DNA of 49,847 nucleotides, from assembly GCA_023460935.1 (NCBI GenBank), contig JAEWOI010000019.1:1-49847 (forward strand). The letters are read 5' to 3'. The notes beneath the pieces are model-generated. The model was not told the DNA's origin and ran no database searches. It was given only the letters and a program-made list of their open reading frames with translations. Both the position numbers and the translations under genes were made by a program. This DNA comes from Actinomycetes bacterium (GTDB lineage Bacteria; Actinomycetota; Actinomycetes; Propionibacteriales; Propionibacteriaceae). This document shows, one piece after another, positions 27,014 to 35,614 of the stretch (the first letter of the stretch is position 1; every line of letters begins with the position of its first letter).

Positions 27014-28143
27014 CAGGACTCCGCCAGGAGCGCGTCCACGAACCCTTCGGCTTCGAAGGGCGCGAGGTCGTCCGGACCCTCCCCCAGGCCGATCAGCTTC
27101 ACCGGCACCCCCAGTTCGCGTTGCACCGGAACCACGATGCCGCCCTTGGCTGAGCCGTCCAGCTTGGACAGCACGATGCCGGTGACGTCCACCACTTCCG
27201 CGAACACCCTGGCCTGGGCCAGGCCGTTCTGCCCGGTGGTGGCGTCGATCACGAGCAGCACCTCGGTGACCGGCGCCTTGCGCTCGATCACGCGCTTGAT
27301 CTTGCCGAGCTCGTCCATCAGCCCGGTCTTGGTGTGCAGCCGGCCGGCGGTGTCCACCACGACGACGTCTGCACCCTCGGCGATGCCGGTCTCCACAGCG
27401 TCGAACGCCACCGATGCCGGATCGCCGCCTTCAGGGCCGCGGACGACGGGCACCCCGACGCGGGAGCCCCAGGTCTGCAGCTGGTCGGCTGCGGCTGCGC
27501 GGAAGGTGTCGGCAGCAGCCAGGACGACGGAGTTGCCCTCGGCCACCAGGACCCGGGCGAGCTTGCCGATGGTGGTGGTCTTGCCCGTCCCGTTGACCCC
27601 GACCACCAGCACGACCCCGGGCAGCCCGTCGGCGCCGGTGACCCGCAGCCGCCGGTCGGCTTCCGTGCCGACCAGCCGCAGCAGTTCGCTGCGCAGCACC
27701 TGTCGGGCCCTGCCCGGGTCGGTGACGGCGTCGATGGCGAGCTCGCGGCGCAGCGCCGTGATGAGCTCGTCGGTCGGGCCAACGCCGAGGTCGGACGTGA
27801 TCAGCGTGGCTTCCAGGTCCTCCCACGCCGCCGCGTCGAGCCGGTCCGCGGCCAGCAGCCCGAGCAGGCCCCGGGCGAACGGGTTGTTGCTGGCGCTCAG
27901 CCGGCGGCGGAGCCGGCTCAGCCGGGAGGCGGGCGGCTCCGGGGCCTCCAGCGTCGGCGCGGCCGGCGCTGCGGGGCCGGCGGTCGGCTGGGCGGGACTG
28001 ACCGGCGAGGCCGGCAGTTCCGGGGCCGGCGGGGCCGGCGGCAGCGCCCTGCGGTTGCCGAGGGTGATCGTTACAGCTGCCACCGCGATGGCAACGAGCA
28101 CGCCGCCGAGGATCAGCCAGAAGATGATGTCCACGCCGCTCAT
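27013..28143 (-). CDS. ftsY: Signal recognition particle receptor FtsY
   Basis: 376 residues. N-terminal membrane helix (about 7–28), then a Pro/Ala-rich A region (33–73), the N domain (about 75–165), and the GTPase with G182-V-N-G-T-G-K-T-T, DTAGRLHTK and SKLDGSAKGG. It docks Ffh–ribosome complexes at the membrane. The ATG at 28143 precedes the TM helix; a 45-residue upstream extension of the frame is discarded. Confidence 0.96.
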   Translation of the reverse strand: MSGVDIIFWLILGGVLVAIAVAAVTITLGNRRALPPAPPAPELPASPVSPAQPTAGPAAPAAPTLEAPEPPASRLSRLRRRLSASNNPFARGLLGLLAADRLDAAAWEDLEATLITSDLGVGPTDELITALRRELAIDAVTDPGRARQVLRSELLRLVGTEADRRLRVTGADGLPGVVLVVGVNGTGKTTTIGKLARVLVAEGNSVVLAAADTFRAAAADQLQTWGSRVGVPVVRGPEGGDPASVAFDAVETGIAEGADVVVVDTAGRLHTKTGLMDELGKIKRVIERKAPVTEVLLVIDATTGQNGLAQARVFAEVVDVTGIVLSKLDGSAKGGIVVPVQRELGVPVKLIGLGEGPDDLAPFEAEGFVDALLAES

Positions 28144-28177
28144 GGTAGGCAAAGCGGCTGGCTGCCCCGTCCACGCG

Positions 28178-28423
28178 TCAGTGCTTGGGCGTCTCCGCTG
28201 CGGAGCCGGCGCTACGGGGCCGGATGTCGGGAATCTCCTCGAAGAACTCCACCAGGCCCTGCGGCGGGTCGGCGTCACCGTTGAGGTGCCGGGCGGTGTT
28301 CGCCATCAGGTTCGCGAACTCCGGCGCCTTGCGCGACAGGCTGCCGTTCATGCCGATGGCCACGATGGCGATCACGCACAGTGCGATCGCGACGATCGCG
28401 ACGGTGATGATCCAGTAGCTCAT
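28178..28423 (-). CDS. Small single-TM protein between smc and ftsY
   Basis: 81 residues from the ATG at 28423 (longer in-frame starts at 28471 and 28453 are less likely). N-terminal membrane helix (SYWIITVAIVAIALCVIAIVAIG), then a soluble stretch with EFANLMANTARHLNGDADPPQGLVEFF and a polar end. Not recognised as a named family. It lies 64 nt after smc and 34 nt before ftsY, in the same transcript. A CATAAT at 28457–28452 could be a −10 for an internal promoter. Function unknown; perhaps a membrane partner of its neighbours. Confidence 0.7.
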   Translation of the reverse strand: MSYWIITVAIVAIALCVIAIVAIGMNGSLSRKAPEFANLMANTARHLNGDADPPQGLVEFFEEIPDIRPRSAGSAAETPKH

Positions 28424-28487
28424 TCCTGCCTTCCGCCGGGGGTTGCCTTTCATTATGCCCGAGGAGCCCATACCCGGCTCCGGGTGC

Positions 28488-31400
28488 TCAGGCCTCCTTG
28501 AGGCGCTGGCTGATCACCGCGGAGACGCCGTCGGCCCGCATCGTCACCCCGTAGAGCGCGTCGGCGATCTCCATGGTGCGCTTCTGGTGGGTGATCACCA
28601 GCAGCTGGCTGTTGTCCCGCAGTTCCTCGTAGATCTCCAGCAGCCGGCCGAGGTTGGTGTCGTCCAGCGCTGCCTCGACCTCGTCGAGGATGTAGAACGG
28701 GCTTGGCCGGGCCTTGAACAGCGCAACCAGGAAGGCGACCGCCACCAGCGAGCGCTCGCCGCCGGACAGCAGCGACAGCCGCTTCACCTTCTTGCCCGCG
28801 GGCCGGGCCTCGACCTCGACGCCGGTGGTCAGCCACTGACCCGGCTCGGTCAGCACCAGCCGGCCCTCCCCGCCGGGGAACAGCCTGGCGAAGGACTCCT
28901 CGAACGCCTTCTCGACGTCGGCATAGGCCTGCGCGAAGACCTCCTGCACCCTGGCATCGACGTCGGCGATGATCCCGGTCAGGTCGTCGCGCGTCTTGCG
29001 CAGGTCGGCCAGCTGCTCGGCAAGGAACCCGTGCCGCTCGGCCAGGGCGTCGTACTCCTCAAGCGCCAGTGGGTTCACCTTGCCGAGCACCGCCAGGTCA
29101 CGCTCCGCCGCCCGCAGCCGCTTCTCCTGCTCTGCGCGCACGTAGGGCACCGGGTCCGGGCGGGGGTCGTCCTCGGCGAGGAGACGCCCGTCGGCGTCGA
29201 CCAGTACGGGCACCGGGTGCTGCGGCCCGTACTCGGCGACGAGCGCCTCGGCCTCCAGCCCGAGTTCCGCCAGCGCCTTCTCGGCCAGCGCGTCGATCTT
29301 CATCTGCTGCTGCGCCCTGGCCAGTTCGTCGCGGTGGACGGTGTCCACCAGCCCCTCGAACGCCTTGGCCAGCTCGCGACCGCGCTGCCTGGCTGCGGTG
29401 AGCTCTGCTTCGGCCTCGTTGCGGGCCTGCTGGGCACTGGCGCGTTCGGCCTCAGCCAGCGCCCGCGAGCCGGCCACCCGCCCGGCCAGCCACTGCGCTG
29501 CGAGCTGGACCGCTGCTGCGGTCGCGGCCTCCCGGCGCAGCTGCTCGCGCCTCGCTGCCGCCTTGGCCCTCGCCGAGCGTTCGGCCTCAGCCGCCCTGGT
29601 GAGGCTCTCGGCCCTGCCGGCGAACGCCCGGGCGCGCTCCTCTACGGTGCGCAGCGCCAGCCGGGCGTCCATCTCGGCAGCCCGGGCCGCCCGGGCGAGG
29701 TCTGCGGAGTGGTCACGTTCGGTGGGGTCGGCCTCGCTGACCTCGGTCTGCGCGGACGCGAGCTCGAGCCGGGCCTCCAGCTCCTGCAGGTTGGCCAGCG
29801 CCTGTTCCCGCGCTGCGGTGGCTGCCTCTGCCGCTGCGGCCAGCCGGCCCGCCTCGGCCTGCGCCGAACGGACGGTCTGGTTGAGCTCACCGGCCTCCTC
29901 GGCCACCGCGGCGTGCTCGGCGTCGGACTCGTGCAGCCTGGCCAGCGCTGCGTCCGACCGCTGCCTCGCCGCGGCCAGCACGTGTTCGGCCTCAGCGATC
30001 GCGAACCGCAGCCGCTCGGTGTCCGCCTGCGCCTCCGCCAGCCTGGCGTTGGCCTCGTCCAGCGCGGCCTGCACCTCCAGCAGGGACGGCTTCGCCGACG
30101 AGCCGCCGGCCGCGAACCAGGAGCTGAGGACGTCGCCCTCCGCCGTCACTGCGGTGATCTCCGGCAGCGACGAGACCAGCTCGCGGCCCTGGGCCAGGTC
30201 GTCGACGACGGCGACCTTGAACAGCAGCCGCTCGATCGCCGGACGCAGCGTCGGGGCGCACTCCACCAGGCTGGTGGCGTAGGTGGCGCTGCCCGGCAGG
30301 TCCGGCCAGCCGGCGGTGTCTGCCGGCGCCCCGGTTCCGAGCAGCAGTCCCGCCCGGCCGAGGTCCTCTGCCTTGAGGTGGTCGAAGGCGTGCACCGCGG
30401 CGTCGAGGCCCGTCACGGCCACGGCGTCCGCTGCTGCGCCGAGCGCTGCGGCGATCGCCACCTCCGAGCCGGGGCGGACACTGATCAGCGCTGCCACCGA
30501 GCCGAGCAGGCCGTCGAGCCGGTCACCGGCGGCGAGCAACGCAGCCGATCCGTCCCTGCGCTCGAGGCCAAGCGCCAGCGCTTCCGCCCGTGCCGCCGCG
30601 GCCCCGCGCTCTGCCGCGGCCGCCCGTTCCCTTGCCTGCAGGTCCTCGACGGCGGCCAGCGCTGCCGCGACCTCAGCCTCCGCCGCCTCGTAGGCGGCGT
30701 CCAGCCCGCTCTCGCCGGCGCTGAGCCCGGCCAGCCGGGTCTCCAGCACTGCGAACTGCCGCCTGGCGGTGTCCGCCCGCTGCCCGGCCTCGGTGCGGGC
30801 TGCGGCGAGCCGCTCGATCTCGGCTCCTGCGGCCTCCGCCCGGCTGCGCAGGGTGTTCACCTCGCCGGCCAGCCGGGCCAGCCCCTCCCTGCGGTCGGCG
30901 ATCGCCCGGTGCTGCGCTGCGTACCGCCGCTCTGCTTCGGCGTGCGCAGCCTCTGCTGCGTTGCGCGCTGCGGTCGCGGCGGTGAGGGCTGCGGTGCGGG
31001 CGGCGACCTCCTGCTGCAGTTCGGCCTCGGCCCTGCGGACCTCAGCGGCCTCCCGCTCGATCGCCTCCGGGTCGCGGCCCGGACGGTCCTCGGTGCCCAC
31101 GGCCTGGGCGTTGCGCAGCCGCTCGGCGGCGATGCTCATGGTGCTGGCCACCCGTTCAGCGAGGCCGGCCAGCGCGTACCAGGTCTCCTGGGCGGCCGTC
31201 AGGCGCGGCAGCGCGTCGCGTGCCGCCACCTCCGCTGCGGCCTCGGCCTCCCTGGCAGCGGTGAGGTCGGCCTCGAGCTGGTGGCGGCGGCGTTTCAGCT
31301 CCGCCTCGACGGCCAGGTCGGACTCCAGCGCGCTGGTCGCGGCCACCAGGTCATCGGCCAGCAGGCGCGCCTTCGCGTCCCGGACGTCGGCCTGGATGAC

Positions 31401-32048
31401 CGCTGCCTTGCGGGCCACCTCCGCCTGGCGACCCAGCGGCTTCAGCTGCCGCCGGATCTCGCCCAGCAGGTCGTTGAGCCGGTTGAGGTTCGCACCGGTC
31501 GCCTCGAGCTTCCGCTGGGCCTTCTCCTTGCGCTTGCGGTGCTTGAGCACGCCGGCGGCCTCCTCGATGAAGCCGCGGCGGATCTCCGGGGTGGCCTGCA
31601 GGATCGAGTCCAGTTGCCCCTGCCCCACGATGACGTGCATCTCGCGACCGATACCGGAGTCGCTGAGCAGGTCCTGCACGTCCAGCAACCGGGCCGGCGA
31701 ACCGTTGATCGCATACTCCGAGCCGCCGCTGCGGAACATCGTGCGGCTGATCGTCACCTCGGTGTAGTCGATCGGCAGCGCGCCGTCGGAGTTGTCGATG
31801 GTGAGCACCACCTCGGCCCGCCCCAACGGGGCCCGGCCGGAGGTGCCGGCGAAGATGACGTCCTCCATCTTGCCGCCGCGCAGGGTCTTGGCGCCCTGCT
31901 CCCCCATCACCCAGGCCAGCGCGTCCACGACGTTGGACTTGCCCGAGCCGTTGGGCCCGACCACGCAGGTGATGCCCGGCTCGAACACCAGGTTCGTGGT
32001 GGAGGCGAAGGACTTGAACCCGCGGAGGGTGAGGCTCTTGAGGTACAT
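28488..32048 (-). CDS. smc: Chromosome segregation protein SMC
   Basis: 1186 residues, full-length SMC. Walker A G31-P-N-G-S-G-K-S38 at the N-terminal head. Two long coiled coils, very rich in Ala/Glu/Arg, surround a hinge (about residues 500–660, SLLGSVAALISVRPGSEVAIAAALG…). The C-terminal head has the signature LSLLSGGERSLVAVA and Walker B FYILDEVEAALDD. Forms the condensin-like complex that compacts and separates chromosomes. The coiled coils leave an open antisense frame over the whole gene, which is an artefact of Ala/Arg-rich codons. Confidence 0.97.
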   Translation of the reverse strand: MYLKSLTLRGFKSFASTTNLVFEPGITCVVGPNGSGKSNVVDALAWVMGEQGAKTLRGGKMEDVIFAGTSGRAPLGRAEVVLTIDNSDGALPIDYTEVTISRTMFRSGGSEYAINGSPARLLDVQDLLSDSGIGREMHVIVGQGQLDSILQATPEIRRGFIEEAAGVLKHRKRKEKAQRKLEATGANLNRLNDLLGEIRRQLKPLGRQAEVARKAAVIQADVRDAKARLLADDLVAATSALESDLAVEAELKRRRHQLEADLTAAREAEAAAEVAARDALPRLTAAQETWYALAGLAERVASTMSIAAERLRNAQAVGTEDRPGRDPEAIEREAAEVRRAEAELQQEVAARTAALTAATAARNAAEAAHAEAERRYAAQHRAIADRREGLARLAGEVNTLRSRAEAAGAEIERLAAARTEAGQRADTARRQFAVLETRLAGLSAGESGLDAAYEAAEAEVAAALAAVEDLQARERAAAAERGAAAARAEALALGLERRDGSAALLAAGDRLDGLLGSVAALISVRPGSEVAIAAALGAAADAVAVTGLDAAVHAFDHLKAEDLGRAGLLLGTGAPADTAGWPDLPGSATYATSLVECAPTLRPAIERLLFKVAVVDDLAQGRELVSSLPEITAVTAEGDVLSSWFAAGGSSAKPSLLEVQAALDEANARLAEAQADTERLRFAIAEAEHVLAAARQRSDAALARLHESDAEHAAVAEEAGELNQTVRSAQAEAGRLAAAAEAATAAREQALANLQELEARLELASAQTEVSEADPTERDHSADLARAARAAEMDARLALRTVEERARAFAGRAESLTRAAEAERSARAKAAARREQLRREAATAAAVQLAAQWLAGRVAGSRALAEAERASAQQARNEAEAELTAARQRGRELAKAFEGLVDTVHRDELARAQQQMKIDALAEKALAELGLEAEALVAEYGPQHPVPVLVDADGRLLAEDDPRPDPVPYVRAEQEKRLRAAERDLAVLGKVNPLALEEYDALAERHGFLAEQLADLRKTRDDLTGIIADVDARVQEVFAQAYADVEKAFEESFARLFPGGEGRLVLTEPGQWLTTGVEVEARPAGKKVKRLSLLSGGERSLVAVAFLVALFKARPSPFYILDEVEAALDDTNLGRLLEIYEELRDNSQLLVITHQKRTMEIADALYGVTMRADGVSAVISQRLKEA

Positions 32049-32054
32049 GGCGCG

Positions 32055-32606
32055 TCAGGAACCCACGTCCGAGAAGTGCTTGTTGCGGACGTGGCGGAAG
32101 GTCCACAGTTTGTTCGCAACGAAGTTGACCGGCATCGTCACCAGGATCGTGAACAGCTGCGCCCAGTACTCGCGCGAGGCCAGCCCGGCGTTCTCGTGGA
32201 ACCACGGCTCGGGCAGGTAGGCCGGCGACGTCGGGTTGGTGAAGGCGATCTTGACGAAGAGGCCGATGACGGCTGCGGCGCTGCCCACTGCGAGGAAGGG
32301 CCAGAACTCGGTGAGCCAGGGCGCGTGCCGGGTGCCGCGGAACGTCCAGGAGCGGTTCAGCTGGAAGTTGAACACGTTCGCCACAAGGAAGCCGACCAGC
32401 CACACCAGCGAGGTGAACCGGAAATTGAAGGGGGTGCCGGGGAACCCGAACAGCACCCGCTGGGCGTTCACGGTGCCGCCGTTGAGCTTGTTGAGCGCGA
32501 TGGCGACCAGCATGTTCACCGCCACCCCTGCGCCGCCGACCAGCCCGAACTTCACGAACTGCCGCAGCACATGGCCGTAGCGGCGGTACAGGTCGGCTGG
32601 GCTCAC
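32055..32606 (-). CDS. GtrA family membrane protein
   Basis: 183 residues from a GTG at 32606; no clear ribosome site. Four hydrophobic helices: FVKFGLVGGAGVAVNMLVAIAL, FTSLVWLVGFLVANVFNFQLNRSWTF, FWPFLAVGSAAAVIGLFVKIAF and a final one ending in FVANKLWTF. The GtrA/DPMS signature NF.LNR.WTF appears and is repeated in NKLWTF. GtrA proteins are thought to move lipid-linked sugars across the membrane for wall or glycan decoration. Placed 6 nt before smc and 20 nt after mutM, in the same transcript. Confidence 0.85.
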   Translation of the reverse strand: MSPADLYRRYGHVLRQFVKFGLVGGAGVAVNMLVAIALNKLNGGTVNAQRVLFGFPGTPFNFRFTSLVWLVGFLVANVFNFQLNRSWTFRGTRHAPWLTEFWPFLAVGSAAAVIGLFVKIAFTNPTSPAYLPEPWFHENAGLASREYWAQLFTILVTMPVNFVANKLWTFRHVRNKHFSDVGS

Positions 32607-32626
32607 AACTGCGAAGGATATCCCGG

Positions 32627-33487
32627 TCAGCGCTCGGCTGCCGTCCGCCGCGGCCGCCGCTGGCAGGACGGGCAGCGGTAGGAGGAGCGGTTCATGAACG
32701 GCTCCCGGACGATCGGGCGCGCGCAGCGCAGGCACGGCTGGTCCTCCCGCCCGTACACGGCCAGCGATCGGCCGAAGTAGCCCGAACTCCCGTTGACGTT
32801 GACGTAGAGCGCGTCGAAGGAGGTGCCGCCGGCAGCGAGCGCCTCGGCCATCACCTGCCTGGCCTCGCCCAGCAGTTGGCGCACCTTCGGCCGGCCCAGC
32901 CGGTACGCAGGGGTGTCGTAGTGCAGCCGTGCCCGCCACAGCGCCTCGTCCGCATAGATGTTGCCGATCCCGGACACCACGTTCTGGTTGAGCAGTACCC
33001 GCTTGATGCCGCTGTGGCGCCGCAGGATGTCTGTGGTCAGGGCGGTGAGGTCGAGTTCCGGGTCGAACAGGTCCCTGGCGATGTGGGCGACCTCTACGGG
33101 CAGCTCGGCCCCGCCGGGGCTCAGCCAAAGGCCGCCGAACATCCGCTGGTCGGCGAAGCGCAGTTCCGGGCCGCCGTCGCGGAAGCTGAGCTGCACCCGG
33201 CACTGCGGCGGCAGCGGGCTGCCGGGCGGGTCGAGGCGGAACTGGCCGCTCATCCCGAGGTGGGCCATCAGCGCGTCACCGTCGGCGAACGGCAGCCAGA
33301 GGAACTTGCCGCGGCGCCTGGGTTCGGTGAACGTCCGGCCGGCGAGGGTGGCGGCGAAGTCCGCCGCGCCGCCGGCGTGCCTGCGCACCGGGCGCGGGTG
33401 GTGGACGGTCACCGCGGCGACCGTGCGGCCGGGAAGGGCGGTGGCCAGGCCGGCCCGGACCGTCTCGACCTCGGGCAGTTCCGGCAT
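32627..33487 (-). CDS. mutM: Formamidopyrimidine-DNA glycosylase
   Basis: 286 residues. Removes 8-oxoguanine and formamidopyrimidines and nicks the DNA. Starts MPELPEVETVR, with catalytic Pro2 (after Met removal) and Glu3. Also LMAHLGMSGQFRL, the helix–two-turn–helix region RVLLNQNVVSGIGNIYADEALW, and a C-terminal zinc finger CLRCARPIVREPFMNRSSYRCPSC. The ATG shares a base with the rnc stop (TGATG). Confidence 0.96.
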   Translation of the reverse strand: MPELPEVETVRAGLATALPGRTVAAVTVHHPRPVRRHAGGAADFAATLAGRTFTEPRRRGKFLWLPFADGDALMAHLGMSGQFRLDPPGSPLPPQCRVQLSFRDGGPELRFADQRMFGGLWLSPGGAELPVEVAHIARDLFDPELDLTALTTDILRRHSGIKRVLLNQNVVSGIGNIYADEALWRARLHYDTPAYRLGRPKVRQLLGEARQVMAEALAAGGTSFDALYVNVNGSSGYFGRSLAVYGREDQPCLRCARPIVREPFMNRSSYRCPSCQRRPRRTAAER

Positions 33488-34275
33488 CAGCCGTCCGTTG
33501 CAGCGGGGGCGTCGACGGGGACCTCCGTGTCTGCGGTCCCGGCACCGTCGCCGGCGAGACCAGTGGTGATTGCGGTGAAGGCGTTCTTGGCTGCGCCCTG
33601 CTCCGCCTGCTTCTTCGAGGTGCCCGAACCCGGCGGGTAGGCCCGGTTGCCGACGATGGCGACAGCCTCGAAGCGCTTGTCGTGGTCCGGGCCGGTCTCG
33701 GTCACCCGGTAGCTGGGCCCGCCGAGGTCGTGGTCGGCCGCCAGTTCCTGCAGGCTGGTCTTCCAGTCGAGGCCGGCGCCGAGCGCGGCAGCCCTGAGCA
33801 CCAGAGGGTCGAAGAGGGAGTGCACGAGGGCGTCGGCCGCGTCCCGGCCGGACGAGATCAGCACTGCGCCGAGCAGCGCTTCCAGCGAGTCGGCGAGAAT
33901 CGAGGACTTGTCCTGGCCGCCGGTGGCCAGTTCGCCCTTGCCCAGGCGGATCTGGCTGCCCAGGTCGAGCGAGCGGGCCACTTCGGCCAGGCTGTGTGCG
34001 TTCACCACGGCCGCCCGCAGTTTCGCCAGGCGACCCTCGGGCAGGTCGGGGAACTGGCGGTAGAGGAACTCCGTGACGACCACCCCGAGCACCGAGTCAC
34101 CCAGGAACTCGAGCCGCTCGTTGTGCGGCAGCCCGCCGTTCTCGTAGGCGAACGAGCGGTGGGTGAGGGCAAGCTCGAACAGCTGGGGATCCAGCTTGAT
34201 CCCCAGCTGTTCGATCAGCTCGAGTGCGCGGCCACCGGCCGCTGCAGGTCCGGACGTGGCCGGGTCTGGGCTCAG
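33487..34275 (-). CDS. rnc: Ribonuclease III (probable CTG start)
   Basis: 262 residues from CTG at 34275. Cuts double-stranded RNA, including rRNA precursors. The catalytic signature NERLEFLGDS (52–61), the second acidic cluster DSLEALLGAV, and a double-stranded RNA-binding domain at the C-terminus (about 180–245, ending GSGTSKKQAEQGAAKNAF) are all present. No ATG, GTG or TTG lies between the rpmF stop and the conserved region. CTG overlaps the rpmF TGA as CTGA, the same 4-nt coupling used elsewhere here. The alternative is a GTG at 34323 inside rpmF, adding 16 residues. The C-terminal 20 residues are low in complexity. Confidence 0.9.
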   Translation of the reverse strand: MSPDPATSGPAAAGGRALELIEQLGIKLDPQLFELALTHRSFAYENGGLPHNERLEFLGDSVLGVVVTEFLYRQFPDLPEGRLAKLRAAVVNAHSLAEVARSLDLGSQIRLGKGELATGGQDKSSILADSLEALLGAVLISSGRDAADALVHSLFDPLVLRAAALGAGLDWKTSLQELAADHDLGGPSYRVTETGPDHDKRFEAVAIVGNRAYPPGSGTSKKQAEQGAAKNAFTAITTGLAGDGAGTADTEVPVDAPAATDG

Positions 34276-34463
34276 GACTCGAGAATCTGCCGGCGCGCGG
34301 CGCGCGGGCCGTACTGGCCGCACTCGGGGCACGCGGTGTGCGGCAGGTGCTTCGCACCGCAGGCAGCGTTCGCGCAGGTGACCAGGGTCGGCGCAGAGGT
34401 CTTCCACTGGGACCGGCGGGCCCGCGTGTTGCTGCGGGACATTCTCCGCTTGGGAACGGCCAC
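34272..34463 (-). CDS. rpmF: 50S ribosomal protein L32
   Basis: 63 residues, GTG start with AGGAG 7 nt upstream. L32 start VPKRRMSRSNTRARRSQWK and four zinc-ligand cysteines (CANAAC, CPEC), the zinc-binding form. It begins 4 nt after the DUF177 stop. Its ribosome site lies just upstream, within the DUF177 coding end. Confidence 0.96.
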   Translation of the reverse strand: MAVPKRRMSRSNTRARRSQWKTSAPTLVTCANAACGAKHLPHTACPECGQYGPRAARRQILES

Positions 34464-34467
34464 GGCG

Positions 34468-35028
34468 TTACTCCTTGTTCTCAGGTTCGTTCACGGCTTC
34501 CGTCAGCCCCGCCAGGCCGGCCCATCGAGGATCGACGGGTTCAGCGTGGTCGTGCTCCGGGTCGGCGTTCAGGTTGGTCCCGCATTCGGGGCACAACCCG
34601 GCGCAGTCCGGACGGCACAGGGGCATGAACGGCAATTCGAGCACCACCGCGTCCCGCAGGACGGGTTCGAGGTCGATCAGTTCGCCCTCGATGCGCATGG
34701 CCTCGGCATCGTCGAGTTCCTTGCCCGGGTAGCAGTACAGCTCCTGGATGTCGACCTCCTCGGTTGAGGCGATCTCCTCCAGACAGCGTGCACAGATGCC
34801 GCGGAGCCGGACCTTGGCGGTACCGGTGACCAGCACCCCCTCCACCACCGACTCCAACCGAAGGTCGAGGTCAACGGGTGAGCCGGGTGGCACCCCGATT
34901 ACTTCGATGCCGAGATCCGCAGGCGCTTCGGCGACCCGGACGACCTCCAACAGCTGCCCAGCCCTGCGACTCAGTTCGTGAGTGTCCAGGACGAGTCCGG
35001 AACGAGGGTCAGGCAGGCGGGGAGGCAC
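34468..35028 (-). CDS. DUF177 / YceD family protein
   Basis: 186 residues, GTG start with AAGGGA 7 nt upstream. YceD/DUF177 pattern: GTAKVRLRGICARCLEEI, the ELYCYPGKELDD block, and PLCRPDCAGLCPECG near the C-terminus, giving two cysteine pairs that may bind metal. The family is always next to rpmF and is linked to 23S rRNA/50S assembly. An acidic C-terminus (PENKE) ends 4 nt before rpmF. The 88 bp upstream, to the sepIVA-like gene, hold no clear signal. Confidence 0.9.
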   Translation of the reverse strand: MPPRLPDPRSGLVLDTHELSRRAGQLLEVVRVAEAPADLGIEVIGVPPGSPVDLDLRLESVVEGVLVTGTAKVRLRGICARCLEEIASTEEVDIQELYCYPGKELDDAEAMRIEGELIDLEPVLRDAVVLELPFMPLCRPDCAGLCPECGTNLNADPEHDHAEPVDPRWAGLAGLTEAVNEPENKE

Positions 35029-35116
35029 GACGGTTCCCTTCAGTCTGCGGCAACGACAGCGTCATAACCAACGCAGAACTCTACCGTGACCGGCGACCGG
35101 TCACCAAAACGGCGGC

Positions 35117-35614
35117 TCAGGGCTGCAGCCGCGGCAGAGCCTGCGTCGAGGTGTCGTCCAGCGCCGACCGGCTGGCCAGGCGCTCCCGCATGGTGCGCAC
35201 CTGCGACATCGTCTTGGCCAGGCTGGCCTCGAAGGATGCGATCCGGGCGTCGACGTAGGCGTCCGCCTCCCGGCGCAGCGCCTCAGCGTCGGCCAGCGCC
35301 TTCGCCTCCAGCTGGGCTGCCTTCTTCCTGGCCAGCTCCACCACCGGGGTCTGGCCGCTGAGGAACTGTGCCTTCTGCTCGGCAGAGGCGATGATCTGGG
35401 CCGCCTCCGCCTGGGCCCGCTCCAGGGTCTCCAGCGAGGTGGCCGTGACCCGCTGGGCCTCGCCGACGTCGGTCTGCAGCGTCTGGTTGGCCCGCTCGAT
35501 CAGGGCCAGGACGTCAGCCCGGTTCACCATGCAGGACGCCGACATCGGCACGGCCTTGGCGTTGGTGACGAGGTCATGGAGCTGTCGCAACACCTCACTC
35601 GTGTGCTCAACCAT
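35117..35614 (-). CDS. DivIVA-like coiled-coil protein, SepIVA type
   Basis: 165 residues. The ATG at 35614 has GGAG 7 nt upstream and overlaps the end of coaD by 8 nt. Starts VEHTSEVLRQLHDLVTNAK, then ADVLALIERANQTL, then an Ala/Glu/Lys-rich coiled coil to residue 145 (LERAQAEAAQIIASAEQKAQFL…). No TM helix. Position between coaD/rsmD and DUF177–rpmF–rnc matches the mycobacterial SepIVA (Rv2927c) locus, a DivIVA-domain protein needed for septation and polar growth. Assignment rests on synteny plus the coiled-coil layout. Confidence 0.75.
   Translation of the reverse strand: MVEHTSEVLRQLHDLVTNAKAVPMSASCMVNRADVLALIERANQTLQTDVGEAQRVTATSLETLERAQAEAAQIIASAEQKAQFLSGQTPVVELARKKAAQLEAKALADAEALRREADAYVDARIASFEASLAKTMSQVRTMRERLASRSALDDTSTQALPRLQP

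Noticed and set aside
28443..32681. Open frame of about 1,400 codons antisense to smc
   Set aside because: Arises from Ala/Glu/Arg-rich codons of the coiled coils in GC-rich DNA; the translated product is low in complexity with no domain, while the minus strand encodes a complete SMC.
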